Shown: positions 1 to 7,717, counted from the stretch's first letter. The stretch: 10,438 nt of DNA from an uncultured Muribaculum sp. (GCA_947573015.1 CANPDS010000059.1:1-10438); one strand, 5' to 3'. Translations and numbers: made by a program. The notes: generated by a model from the letters alone, not told the origin.

Positions 1-3000
1 TCGGCACTGTCGATATCAATGTCGTCGATGCCGCTTCCGGAATCGGCTGTCACTCGCCATCCCTTGGCTTGGGCCGCAGCTATATCGGCTCCGGAGGTGC
101 CGGGCATGGCGCTTATATCGAGTATGGTGATCCATTCGCTACCGGCCACGGGTTCCTGACCGGTGACATCAGCAAGCTGTTCGATCATTGCATTTATGGC
201 CGCTGTTTCCATGGCATTGCCTTGGAGAGATATGCCGCAGAGGTCTTTGTTGGCTGCTACGTCGAGCGAAGTCAGCATATTGTATTCAGCGGCAACACGG
301 CGTATGGTGGAATTGTTGCTTAGATCGAGAGATGTAATCTTGTTGCCGCCGCATTCGAGGAGGCTCAGTGACTTGTTGGCCGAGAGGTCGAGCGAGGTCA
401 GTTCGTTGCCGTCGGCTTTCAGCCAATAGAGGTAGGGAAGGTTGGTGACATCGAGCGAAGCGAGGTGGTTGTTGCCGAGTTGCAGTTGCATACAGAGTGT
501 TGATTTCGACAGGTCGATCTCTGTAAGCTCATTGTCGTTGGCGAAGAATAGGCGTAGGTTGGCCATATGATTCACCTCAAGGGCAGGTATGTGGTTGTTG
601 TTGACATTGATCCAACTCAGATTGGGATTGCCGGAGAGGTCGAGCGAGGTAAGCTCGTTATTGTAGAGATATAGGCCGGTAATGGATGGCGCTACGCTTA
701 TGTCAATGTTTGTCAGGCGGTTGTAGCTCAGGTTGAGTGTCTGTATCACCTTGCAGTCACCGAGGCCCTTTATTTCGGTAATGGCATTTTCACCTGCATA
801 CAGATTTTCAAGCGCCTGACATCCCGAAACGTCGATGGTGGTGATATTGTTGCCTGAGATTGAGAGATCGCGAAGGCTCTGGCGTCCGGCCACGTCGATA
901 GATGTTAGTTGGTTGTTTTCACAATCCACGTCGATGAGTGTGGCGTGTGACGGGAGTATAAGTTCGCTGAGTGAGTTGTTGTATACCTCTACTTGCGAGA
1001 GGGCTTTCATGCCGCTTAGATCGATTGATCCTGCCAGCTGGTTGTGGTGCATCTGAAGCACGCGTAAGGCTGAGCATTGGTCGAGGCCGCTCAGGTGGAC
1101 TATGGCATTCTCGGAAGCGTATATGCCGGTAAGAAGAGGGTTGGCCGATACGTCGAGCGCAGTGAGTTTGTTGCCGTCAAGCTGCAACATGGTAAGGGCC
1201 GGAGCTTTGCTCAGGTCGATAGCTGTGAGACCCTGTGCATTGATGTTGAGACGGGATAGGCCGTCGGCAAAAATCTTTACGGTGGTGTTTTCACCGAGCG
1301 GCACAGCCACAGCCTTGTCGGTGTTGGGCTTGAGATCGGATACTGTGTATGTGTCGTTGCCTATTGTCATCTTCATTACGCCATCGGTAGTACGGAAGCG
1401 TACTACTACCTCAGTATTACTCCCGTCGAATGTAAGGGTGGCGTTTGGCGCTACATCGTTGGGATATTCGTATGCACCTACGTCGATGCTTGAGCCCATA
1501 ACGCGAGGATTGCCGGCCATGTCGGTTGATTCCTGCATTCCTGCTGTAGATGTGCCGGCATCGATAAATTCGCTACCTTCTGCAAGGCTCCAGTCGGCAT
1601 TGGCAAGAGCTTCTTTTTGAGAGGCGTTGTCGGCGCGTCCGCTGAATGTAGTGGGTGCTGTGAAGTTTGATGCTGCTACATTGGGAGCACTTATGCAGTT
1701 GCTGACACCTTTGAGTGCACCGGTGCCCGGCCATTCGTCGATGTTTACTACTGAAGCACTGTTCTTGCGTGAGGAGTTGTTTTGTACGGTACAGTTTACG
1801 GCATTGCCTGTGCGCAGGCAGATGCCACCTCCATTGAAGGATGTGTTGTTGTATACGACGCATCCGCGTGCAGTACCACCTTCTATGTATATACCACCAC
1901 CTGATCCGCCAAGATCGTCGCCGAATTCGGTGGCGTCGGCATAACAGTCCCATACACGTGCGTGTGTTACCACGCTTTCGTCAAGGATCGCGATACCACC
2001 ACCATTTAGTCCGCGGCAGTCGGTCACGTCGATATTCTCTACAGTGCCGCCGATGGTGTATAGAGCACCTCCGGAGGAGGAGTAACAGTCGCGGAATGTG
2101 CAGTTGTTAATGTTGCCTTTGCTCTGATACATTGCACCACCGCCATCTTCGCCCACGCATGCTTCAAACAAACACCCCTCGACAGTGGCGTTCTGAGCGT
2201 AGAGTCCGCCTCCCATTCCTGCAGTGTAGCTTGAAGTTGTGAAGTTGCGTGCAAAGTAGCAGTTGGTCACCGAAGCATTTCCGGCGCCGTTGAGATATAC
2301 GCCACCACCGAGCGCATAGATGGGGTCATAGGCTTCGTTGATGAAATATGCGGAGTTTTCGATGATGCGGCAGGCATTGATGCTCACGTTGCCTATGGCA
2401 TATATACCTCCGCCTGATGCTTTGGTCTTGTGTGTGTCGGCACATCCGCCGGTTACTGTGAATCCGTCGATCACAGTATTATTGCGGATTACATCGATCT
2501 GGTACAGTACATGTGTGGAGTTGTTCTGTGTGCCCGGTATGTGGCTGTCATTATCGCTTGTCAATTTATATGAGTAGCGGTATGTGGTGCCTGGAGTGAG
2601 TATGCGTTCCCATGTGTCGGGCACATCATCATCGCCATTGAGGATGGTCTCGTTGGCCATGTCCCACTGAGCGCCTCCGGCTTTGATGGTGCGTTGCTCT
2701 TTGCTGCTCTCGATGCCGGCAAATCCTCCGAAGAGCGATACTCCATCCTTCAGGATGAAGGCGCGCGAGTCGGCTACTGAGCTGTTGATGAGTGTGGTTG
2801 GTTTGTAAGTTCCTGCAGCTACCCATACTTCATCGCCCGGGGATGAGGCGTCGATTGCCTCTTGGAGATCGGCCATTGCAGTTGCCCACGACATGCCGTC
2901 GCCACTTGTCGCTCCGGCTTTGACATATCGCACTGCGGCATCGGCAGTGCCAGAGGCCGCTATCGCAGCGACAGCGGCTATGCCCGCACGACGGGCATAT

Positions 3001-3014
3001 TGGAATATGTTCAT
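1..3014 (-). CDS. Secreted beta-helix plus leucine-rich-repeat surface protein (3'-partial)
   Basis: The frame is open without a stop from the ATG at 3014 to the left edge, about 1004 codons, so the C-terminus is missing. Residues 1-26 form a Sec signal peptide: basic MNIFQYARRAG, an alanine-rich core and an ADA cleavage site, with no lipobox Cys. Residues about 27-517 look like a right-handed parallel beta-helix: GGG(I/V/L)Y-type turns recur with N-x-C and N-x-S strands, ending in a typical 'IDAG...DVGAYEY' closing segment. A short beta-rich domain follows (about 518-585). Residues about 586-943 hold about 17 leucine-rich repeats of 21-22 residues, consensus LxxLxLxxNxLTSLDLSxNx. The last visible residues, after RVTADSGSGIDDI, resemble the junction before C-terminal sorting or anchoring tails in Bacteroidales proteins; this is inference. 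Such proteins are usually exported and bind host, glycan or protein partners. No catalytic motif is visible, so an adhesin is a guess. It stands alone, divergent from trmD. Confidence 0.9.
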   Translation of the reverse strand, partial: MNIFQYARRAGIAAVAAIAASGTADAAVRYVKAGATSGDGMSWATAMADLQEAIDASSPGDEVWVAAGTYKPTTLINSSVADSRAFILKDGVSLFGGFAGIESSKEQRTIKAGGAQWDMANETILNGDDDVPDTWERILTPGTTYRYSYKLTSDNDSHIPGTQNNSTHVLYQIDVIRNNTVIDGFTVTGGCADTHKTKASGGGIYAIGNVSINACRIIENSAYFINEAYDPIYALGGGVYLNGAGNASVTNCYFARNFTTSSYTAGMGGGLYAQNATVEGCLFEACVGEDGGGAMYQSKGNINNCTFRDCYSSSGGALYTIGGTVENIDVTDCRGLNGGGIAILDESVVTHARVWDCYADATEFGDDLGGSGGGIYIEGGTARGCVVYNNTSFNGGGICLRTGNAVNCTVQNNSSRKNSASVVNIDEWPGTGALKGVSNCISAPNVAASNFTAPTTFSGRADNASQKEALANADWSLAEGSEFIDAGTSTAGMQESTDMAGNPRVMGSSIDVGAYEYPNDVAPNATLTFDGSNTEVVVRFRTTDGVMKMTIGNDTYTVSDLKPNTDKAVAVPLGENTTVKIFADGLSRLNINAQGLTAIDLSKAPALTMLQLDGNKLTALDVSANPLLTGIYASENAIVHLSGLDQCSALRVLQMHHNQLAGSIDLSGMKALSQVEVYNNSLSELILPSHATLIDVDCENNQLTSIDVAGRQSLRDLSISGNNITTIDVSGCQALENLYAGENAITEIKGLGDCKVIQTLNLSYNRLTNIDISVAPSITGLYLYNNELTSLDLSGNPNLSWINVNNNHIPALEVNHMANLRLFFANDNELTEIDLSKSTLCMQLQLGNNHLASLDVTNLPYLYWLKADGNELTSLDLSANKSLSLLECGGNKITSLDLSNNSTIRRVAAEYNMLTSLDVAANKDLCGISLQGNAMETAAINAMIEQLADVTGQEPVAGSEWITILDISAMPGTSGADIAAAQAKGWRVTADSGSGIDDIDIDSA
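188..1259 (-). repeat. Tandem leucine-rich-repeat coding array, about 63-bp period
   Basis: About 17 consecutive units of 60-66 bp encode the LRR part of the large minus-strand protein; repeats 9 to 16 are all exactly 21 codons. DNA identity is patchy but clear in places. The 17-nt string GAGAGGTCGAGCGAGGT (plus strand) occurs at 382-398 and again at 634-650, exactly 252 bp (four units) apart. This fits repeat duplication, or gene conversion between units, with later divergence. Confidence 0.85.
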
Positions 3015-3023
3015 ATTTATATG

Positions 3024-3031
3024 CAAAATTA
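3024..3031 (-). promoter_or_regulatory. Alternative -7 box just before the LRR gene start
   Basis: On the minus strand this reads TAATTTTG, also a full match to TAnnTTTG. The transcript would begin only a few bases before the ATG at 3014 and be nearly leaderless. It could be a chance match in AT-rich DNA. Confidence 0.3.
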
Positions 3032-3062
3032 CCTTTTTATTATATGTTGATGGGGAATAGCG

Positions 3063-3070
3063 CAAATTTA
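3063..3070 (-). promoter_or_regulatory. Bacteroidetes -7 box for the LRR protein gene
   Basis: On the minus strand this reads TAAATTTG, a full match to the Bacteroidetes consensus TAnnTTTG. It would start transcription near 3056 and give a leader of about 40 nt. I see no clear -33 TTG element at the expected distance. A second match (3024-3031) lies closer to the start codon; this upstream one leaves room for a normal leader and is preferred. Confidence 0.5.
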
Positions 3071-3196
3071 AATAATTTATATGTATAAAATGTGTATAAT
3101 GATGGATTATGTGAATGATTTAAGTTATATTCACATATTGTTGGCGCCATTGAAGGAATATGATTACTGTAGCACGGATATTTCGTTTAAAGTAGT

Positions 3197-3204
3197 TAAC
3201 TTTG
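3197..3204 (+). promoter_or_regulatory. Bacteroidetes -7 box for the trmD operon
   Basis: TAACTTTG matches TAnnTTTG. It lies 30 nt upstream of the trmD ATG, giving an expected leader of about 25 nt. No strong -33 element is recognisable. A perfect 12-bp palindrome, TATATTAATATA (3210-3221), falls at the predicted transcription start and may be chance in AT-rich DNA. The rest of the 220-bp divergent gap (3015-3234) is AT-rich, and I see no gene in it. Confidence 0.6.
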
Positions 3205-3234
3205 CATACTATATTAATATAACAGGCAAAAGCT

Positions 3235-3921
3235 ATGCGCATCGACATAATCACCGTACTTCCCGAAATGCTTGAGTCGCCTCTTGGATGTTCTATCCTT
3301 AAGCGTGCGCAGGACAAAGGACTTGTGGAAATAAAAGTGCATAATCTTCGCGACTACACCACCAATCGCTACCGTAAGGTTGACGATTATCCGTTTGGTG
3401 GTGAGGCCGGAATGGTGATGCAGATTGAGCCGGTTGACCGCGCTATATCAGCCTTAAAGGCCGAACGCGACTATGATGAAGTTATCTTCACTTCGCCAGA
3501 CGGTGAACAGCTTACTCAGCCAATGGCGAATTCGATGTCGATGCTTGACAACATTATAATCCTTTGTGGACATTATAAGGGCGTGGATCAGCGTATACGC
3601 GAGCATCTTGTGACCCGTGAGATCACCATAGGCGACTATGTGCTTACTGGCGGGGAGATGCCGGCTCTTGTTATCACCGACGCGATAGTGCGTCTGATAC
3701 CTGGCGCGATCGGTGATGAACAGAGCGCTCTCTCTGATTCATTTCAGGATGGACTCCTCGCGCCACCCATCTACACCCGTCCGGCGGAATACCGCGGATG
3801 GCGCGTGCCAGACATACTGCTTTCCGGGCATCAGGCGCGCATTGACGAATGGCGCCATGAGCAGGCTATAGAACGCACCCGTCAGCTCCGCCCAAAACTA
3901 CTTAAGGATCTCGGTCTATGA
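3235..3921 (+). CDS. trmD: tRNA (guanine37-N1)-methyltransferase TrmD
   Basis: This cytoplasmic SPOUT methyltransferase makes m1G37 in tRNAs with G at positions 36 and 37, using S-adenosylmethionine, and so prevents +1 frameshifting. At 228 residues it has normal TrmD length. Visible family motifs are DYPFGGEAGMVM (51-62), CGHYKGVDQR (111-120) and the trefoil-knot SAM-binding stretch IGDYVLTGGEMPALVITDA (132-150). The DSF motif at 168-170 carries the Asp equivalent to catalytic Asp169 of E. coli. The C-terminal YTRPAEYRGWRVPDILLSGH segment is also typical. The start follows a -7 box by 30 nt. Its TGA overlaps the recF ATG by 4 nt (ATGA), so the two are translationally coupled. In many bacteria trmD sits with rpsP, rimM and rplS; here it leads a replication and repair operon instead. 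Confidence 0.97.
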   Translation: MRIDIITVLPEMLESPLGCSILKRAQDKGLVEIKVHNLRDYTTNRYRKVDDYPFGGEAGMVMQIEPVDRAISALKAERDYDEVIFTSPDGEQLTQPMANSMSMLDNIIILCGHYKGVDQRIREHLVTREITIGDYVLTGGEMPALVITDAIVRLIPGAIGDEQSALSDSFQDGLLAPPIYTRPAEYRGWRVPDILLSGHQARIDEWRHEQAIERTRQLRPKLLKDLGL

Positions 3922-5015
3922 TTCTTAAGGAGATACATATCACCAACTTCAAGAATATAGCTGACGCTCATCTTGTGTTTTCGCCAAAGGTCAATGCATT
4001 GCTCGGCAACAACGGAATGGGCAAGAGCACTCTGCTCGATGCCATATATTTCCTGAGTTTCTGCAAAAGTTTCTCAGGGATGACCGATGCGCAAGTGGTG
4101 CGGCGTGGCGAGGATTTCGCTATGGCTCAGGCTACATATCTGCGGCGTGGGATAGATGAACAACTGTCGCTCGGTATTACTCCCGGACGCCGTAAGTCGC
4201 TAAAACGTCAAGGTAAGGAATATCAGCGGCTGTCGGCGCATATCGGTGCTTTTCCGCTTGTGATTTCCTCGCCGCAAGATGTGGATATAATCCGTGGAGC
4301 ATCCGACGAGCGCCGTCGTCTGATGGATATGGTGATCTCTCAGACTGATCCGCACTATCTTGATGCTCTTATCCGTTATGGCCGTGCTCTTGACCAACGC
4401 AACAAGATGTTGCGCGATGGCATTACCGATGCATCGCTCTATGCTGCGGTCGAGATGCAGATGGATATGGCGGCAATGTCGATCCACTCTGTTCGTGAGG
4501 AGTGGGTAGGACGGCTGACCGGAATTTTCAGCCGCTATTATAACGCTATCGCAGGCACCGGCGAGCAGGTGAGTCTCGCTTATCAGAGTTCGCTTAATGC
4601 TCCGGGCTCTACGCTATGCTCATTGCTTGATGCATCGCGTCGGCGTGATGAGGCAGTGCGCCACACATCGGTGGGACCACACCGCGATGACCTTGATATG
4701 CTTATCGACGGCATGCCTATGCGACGTGCCGCATCGCAGGGGCAGTGTAAGACATATGCCATAGCTTTGCGCCTGGCACAATACGACTTTCTGCGTGACA
4801 CGGGATCAATGCATCCTCTTCTCCTTCTTGATGATATATTCGACAAACTTGATGCCACACGTGTGGAGCGGATCATGGAGCTTGTCACCGGCGAGGGTTT
4901 CGGTCAGATATTCATTACCGATACCAACCGCACACATCTTGATGAATTCATGTGCCGTACGGGTGGCGACTATGCGATATGGCATGTTGATTCAGGCACA
5001 TTCTCCAGGCTGTGA
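3918..5015 (+). CDS. recF: DNA replication and repair protein RecF
   Basis: RecF is an SMC-like ABC ATPase that works with RecO and RecR to load RecA at single-strand gaps. The 365-residue length is typical. Walker A is GNNGMGKST (30-38), with the conserved FLSFCKSF stretch after it. The RecF-specific SVGPHRDD is at 251-258, the ABC signature region ASQGQCKTYAIALRLAQ at 272-288 and Walker B with D-loop LLLLDDIFDKLD at 301-312. Every ATPase motif is intact. The start overlaps the trmD stop by 4 nt, which fixes the start codon. The next gene, DUF721, follows 24 nt later. dnaN and gyrB, frequent recF partners elsewhere, are not in this operon. Confidence 0.97.
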   Translation: MILKEIHITNFKNIADAHLVFSPKVNALLGNNGMGKSTLLDAIYFLSFCKSFSGMTDAQVVRRGEDFAMAQATYLRRGIDEQLSLGITPGRRKSLKRQGKEYQRLSAHIGAFPLVISSPQDVDIIRGASDERRRLMDMVISQTDPHYLDALIRYGRALDQRNKMLRDGITDASLYAAVEMQMDMAAMSIHSVREEWVGRLTGIFSRYYNAIAGTGEQVSLAYQSSLNAPGSTLCSLLDASRRRDEAVRHTSVGPHRDDLDMLIDGMPMRRAASQGQCKTYAIALRLAQYDFLRDTGSMHPLLLLDDIFDKLDATRVERIMELVTGEGFGQIFITDTNRTHLDEFMCRTGGDYAIWHVDSGTFSRL

Positions 5016-5039
5016 TCCATATTATTTGTTATCGGGAAT

Positions 5040-5330
5040 ATGAAACGCCGTGAACCGCAATCGGTCAACAATATTATTGATGAATATCTCAATCAGGAGG
5101 GGCTGACCGCAACTGTCGATGAGCAACGTGCTGCCTATCTCTGGCCCGAGGTAGTAGGACATGTAATAAACCGTTATACGTCCCGTCGTTACGTGGAGCA
5201 TGGCGTGCTCCATGTCTACATTACCTCTGCTCCGCTCAAACAGGAACTTGCATTTTGTAGGCAGCGTCTTGCCTCCGATCTTAATGCCTTGATTGGCCGG
5301 GAGGTCATAACGGATATCGCCATACATTGA
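5040..5330 (+). CDS. DUF721 family, DciA-like protein
   Basis: This is a 96-residue DUF721 protein. Family features are the central LWPEVVG with W35 and G40, the HGVLHVYITSAPLKQEL strand-helix stretch (54-70) and the LNALIG segment (81-86). DciA proteins of this family are regarded as loaders or operators of the replicative helicase DnaB in bacteria lacking DnaC or DnaI; assigning that role here is inference from the family. It is short and consists of the core domain only. It lies 24 nt after recF and probably ends the trmD-recF transcript. recF followed by DUF721 is also the order seen in the actinobacterial dnaA-dnaN-recF region, which supports a replication-linked role. Confidence 0.85.
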   Translation: MKRREPQSVNNIIDEYLNQEGLTATVDEQRAAYLWPEVVGHVINRYTSRRYVEHGVLHVYITSAPLKQELAFCRQRLASDLNALIGREVITDIAIH

Positions 5331-5539
5331 GAACTGGTTGAAAATCTGCTTCGGATCGTACTTTTGGGGATGTGTGCAGGGCGTTTTTTATTTATTATGA
5401 TCATGTGGGCGAAATATATGCCCAGATGTGCTAAAAAATATCAAATTTTAACTGCTTATGAAAAATAAGCTATTATATCGTGCAAATATTTAATACTTTT
5501 CATATCTTTGCAAGTATCCCCCTCCTCACCTATTGGCAT
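5331..5539 (+). other. Intergenic region before namZ with two weak hairpins
   Basis: I see no convincing coding region here. Two short inverted repeats are present: TGGGC (5406-5410) with GCCCA (5420-5424), 9-nt loop, and GCTTAT (5454-5459) with ATAAGC (5465-5470), 5-nt loop. Neither is followed by a strong U-run. A T-rich stretch at 5384-5399 has no clear GC stem in front of it. Termination of the trmD operon probably happens here, but no canonical terminator can be assigned. The namZ promoter lies at 5503-5510. Confidence 0.4.
5503..5510 (+). promoter_or_regulatory. Bacteroidetes -7 box for the namZ-WYL operon
   Basis: TATCTTTG is a full match to TAnnTTTG. Transcription would start near 5515, giving a leader of about 25 nt to the ATG at 5540. 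The box lies downstream of the upstream in-frame ATG at 5480, which therefore cannot be used from this promoter. It decides the start codon. Confidence 0.65.
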
Positions 5540-6742
5540 ATGAATTACGTGCGATATATAAGATATAATGTGAATGTTGGTTTTGTGATTGCGGTTATTG
5601 CAATCTTGCTTTCAGGACCGTCGTCTCTTCTTGCAGGTGAGGTGACTGTTGGGGCTGAGCGTGTAGATATGTATATGCCGCATCTTGCCGGGAAGAGAGT
5701 GGCGCTGCTGTCGAACCATACGGGCATACTTTCGGACGGCACGCATACGCTCGACGGGATGTTGCACGCAGGGGTGAATGTCACCAAGATACTGTCTCCC
5801 GAGCATGGTTTCCGTGGCACGTCAGATGCAGGTGAGCACATTGACTCGGATGTCGATGCAGCTACCGGTTTGCCGATATTGTCGCTATACACCGGAGGGA
5901 GCACTGGAGTGGCAGCTGGTAGTCTTGATGGAGTGGATGCCGTAGTGGTCGATCTACAGGATGTAGGAGTGCGGTTCTATACTTACCATATCACCATGAT
6001 AAAGGTGATGGAGGCTGCTGCCCGTGCCGGCATTACTGTTGTTGTGTTTGATCGCCCTAATCCTATCGGATGGATAGTGGATGGGCCGGTGCTCGATATG
6101 CGTCTTCGCTCTGGTGTAGGGCGTCTGCCGATACCGGTGATACATGGAATGACTATGGGTGAGCTTGCTCTTGCGGCAAATGGCGAAAAATGGCTCGATG
6201 ACAACCTCAAGTGCGATCTTGTGGTGGTGCCATGTGATGGATATACTCATGATACGCGTTACACATTGCCCGTGCCGCCTTCTCCCAATCTCCGTTCTAC
6301 CCGTGCAGTGGGGCTTTATCCGTCCTTGTGTCTGATGGAGGGTACTGCCGCAAGCGTTGGAAGGGGTACCGACAAACCGTTTACCATCTACGGGCATCCT
6401 GATATGGAGCCTCGTGGATTCTCGTTTACTCCCCGCAGTATGTCCGGAGCCAAGCATCCGCCTTGTCTGAATATGCTTTGCCATGGAGTGGATCTAAATG
6501 ATATGTCCGATGATGATGCCCTCAATATGGGATTCAATCCGGAATATGTGGCCGACGCATATGTGCATATGCAACGCGGGGCCGATAAGTTCTTCACAAA
6601 GTTTTTCGATCGTCTTGCCGGCACCGCCGCCCTTCGCCGAATGATCATACTCGGTACTCCGGTCGATGAAATGCGTGCCTCATGGGCGCCCGATGTAGAG
6701 CGCTTCAAGCAGCTTCGCAGCCGCTACCTCATTTATCCTTAG
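5540..6742 (+). CDS. NamZ-like exo-beta-N-acetylmuramidase (DUF1343, GH171), exported
   Basis: This is a 400-residue DUF1343 protein. Characterised members (NamZ of Bacillus subtilis, formerly YbbC, and of Tannerella forsythia) remove MurNAc from the non-reducing ends of peptidoglycan fragments; that activity is inferred here. Conserved stretches are SNHTGI (58-63), SPEHGFRG (86-93), DLQDVGVRFYTY (138-149), DRPNPIG (171-177), VIHGMTMGELA (200-210), PPSPNL (246-251) and EGTAASVGRGTDKPF (267-281). The N-terminus has basic MNYVRYIRY, a hydrophobic core and cleavage near LLAG, so it is a Sec signal peptide without a lipobox Cys; the enzyme is probably periplasmic. The frame can be extended to ATG 5480, but the extra 20 residues precede the signal peptide and span the -7 box, so 5540 is chosen. 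No MurNAc-uptake or murQ-type genes are beside it. A WYL regulator follows 22 nt later. Confidence 0.85.
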   Translation: MNYVRYIRYNVNVGFVIAVIAILLSGPSSLLAGEVTVGAERVDMYMPHLAGKRVALLSNHTGILSDGTHTLDGMLHAGVNVTKILSPEHGFRGTSDAGEHIDSDVDAATGLPILSLYTGGSTGVAAGSLDGVDAVVVDLQDVGVRFYTYHITMIKVMEAAARAGITVVVFDRPNPIGWIVDGPVLDMRLRSGVGRLPIPVIHGMTMGELALAANGEKWLDDNLKCDLVVVPCDGYTHDTRYTLPVPPSPNLRSTRAVGLYPSLCLMEGTAASVGRGTDKPFTIYGHPDMEPRGFSFTPRSMSGAKHPPCLNMLCHGVDLNDMSDDDALNMGFNPEYVADAYVHMQRGADKFFTKFFDRLAGTAALRRMIILGTPVDEMRASWAPDVERFKQLRSRYLIYP

Positions 6743-6764
6743 AGTCTGTAAAAAATGATGACTT

Positions 6765-7682
6765 ATGGCACGCGATCTATTTTCACGCTATATATGGCTG
6801 ATTGATACCATAAAGCGTTATGGCTCGATCACACGCGAGCAGATCAATCAGTTATGGCTCCGCTCATCGTTATCAAACGGTGAGCCGATGCCACGCCGTA
6901 CATTTTATGCTTACCGCAATGCTATCGAAGAACTTTTTAAGGTAAACATAGAGTGTAATCCTTCGACATTCGAGTACTTTATAGCACATAATGATGATCA
7001 TCACGAGAGTGTGATGAACTGGTTGCTTAATTCGGCCTCGATAGGAAATCTGTTGAACGATGCCCGAGACATCGGCGACAGGATTTTTCTGGAAAATGTG
7101 CCGTCGGCGCGTCAGTTTCTTTCAACGGTGGTAGATGCGTTGAAGGAGCGTCATCCTGTTAAGTTTTCATATCATCCTTATTCGCGCCTGAATCCTACTC
7201 CTGATATTGTGGTTGAGCCATATTTTCTGAAGATATTCAAGCAGCGGTGGTATGTCACTGGGCGTAATGTGAAGGAGGATATGCTTAAGACGTATGCCCT
7301 TGACCGCATGACAGAGGCTACGATCATGCCGGAAACGTATGATATACCGGATGATTTTGATGCAGAGGCTTATTGTGGTGATAGTTATGGCATAGTGTTC
7401 GACGAGGGAGAGGTGAAGCGTGTGGCTTTGCGGACTGATGCGCGTCAGGCAAAATATTTCCGTGCTGTTCCGCTCCATCAGTCGCAGCATGAGGTGATAC
7501 ATGACACATATTCGATATTTTATTTCCGGCTGAAGCTCACCGGCGATTTTGTGCAGGAGCTTCTTTCGTATGGTCCGAAGCTTACGGTGCTGTCGCCACC
7601 GGAATTGCGTGCGATGATGGTCGACTCGTTGCGTAAGTCGCTCAACAACTATGCTGATACATCACTTTTTCCGGAACCATGA
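6765..7682 (+). CDS. WYL-domain transcriptional regulator
   Basis: The 305-residue protein has the standard architecture of WYL regulators. A winged-helix DNA-binding region spans about 1-75 (with MPRRTFYAYRNAIEELF). The WYL domain at about 120-190 contains VKFSYHPYS, VVEPYFLKIFKQRWYVTGRN and KTYALDRM; the signature triplet reads WYV rather than WYL. A WCX domain at about 215-297 contains VALRTDARQAKYFRAVPLH and LSPPELRAMMVDSL. WYL domains sense ligands, often nucleic acids or nucleotides, and regulators of this form control varied stress, defence and metabolic genes. The target here is unknown. It lies 22 nt after namZ, probably in the same transcript, so it may control namZ or answer to cell-wall sugars. 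No defence genes flank it. Confidence 0.88.
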   Translation: MARDLFSRYIWLIDTIKRYGSITREQINQLWLRSSLSNGEPMPRRTFYAYRNAIEELFKVNIECNPSTFEYFIAHNDDHHESVMNWLLNSASIGNLLNDARDIGDRIFLENVPSARQFLSTVVDALKERHPVKFSYHPYSRLNPTPDIVVEPYFLKIFKQRWYVTGRNVKEDMLKTYALDRMTEATIMPETYDIPDDFDAEAYCGDSYGIVFDEGEVKRVALRTDARQAKYFRAVPLHQSQHEVIHDTYSIFYFRLKLTGDFVQELLSYGPKLTVLSPPELRAMMVDSLRKSLNNYADTSLFPEP

Positions 7683-7701
7683 TGCTTTTTCGTAATTATT
7701 G

Positions 7702-7716
7702 GTGCAAATAATGCAC
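7702..7716. promoter_or_regulatory. Dyad GTGCA-N5-TGCAC, possible operator
   Basis: Perfect inverted repeat: GTGCA (7702-7706) and TGCAC (7712-7716) around AATAA. It lies 20 nt upstream of the deoR -7 box and shares the half-site TGCAA with the dyad at 7824-7838. It might instead be a weak 3' hairpin of the WYL gene, but no U-run follows. Confidence 0.35.
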
Positions 7717-7717
7717 T

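Noticed and set aside
188..1259. Regular repeats as a CRISPR array
   Set aside because: The periodicity is coding (21-22 codons), has no constant repeat with unique spacers, and translates to clear leucine-rich repeats.
1102..1620. 172-residue plus-strand open frame
   Set aside because: It lies antisense to the continuous minus-strand LRR/beta-helix frame and has Ser/Arg/Val-rich composition typical of a shadow frame; no domain is recognisable.
3081..3317. Small open frames on both strands between the LRR gene and trmD
   Set aside because: They overlap the promoter region and the trmD start, have no visible ribosome-binding context and no recognisable family features.
5384..5400. T-rich run after the DUF721 gene as an intrinsic terminator
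   Set aside because: I could not find a GC-rich inverted repeat directly upstream of the T-run, so it was not called as a terminator.
6765..7682. WYL protein as part of a phage-defence island (CapW or BrxR-like)
   Set aside because: No CBASS, BREX, restriction or other defence genes lie next to it; its neighbours are a cell-wall enzyme and a sugar-type regulator.
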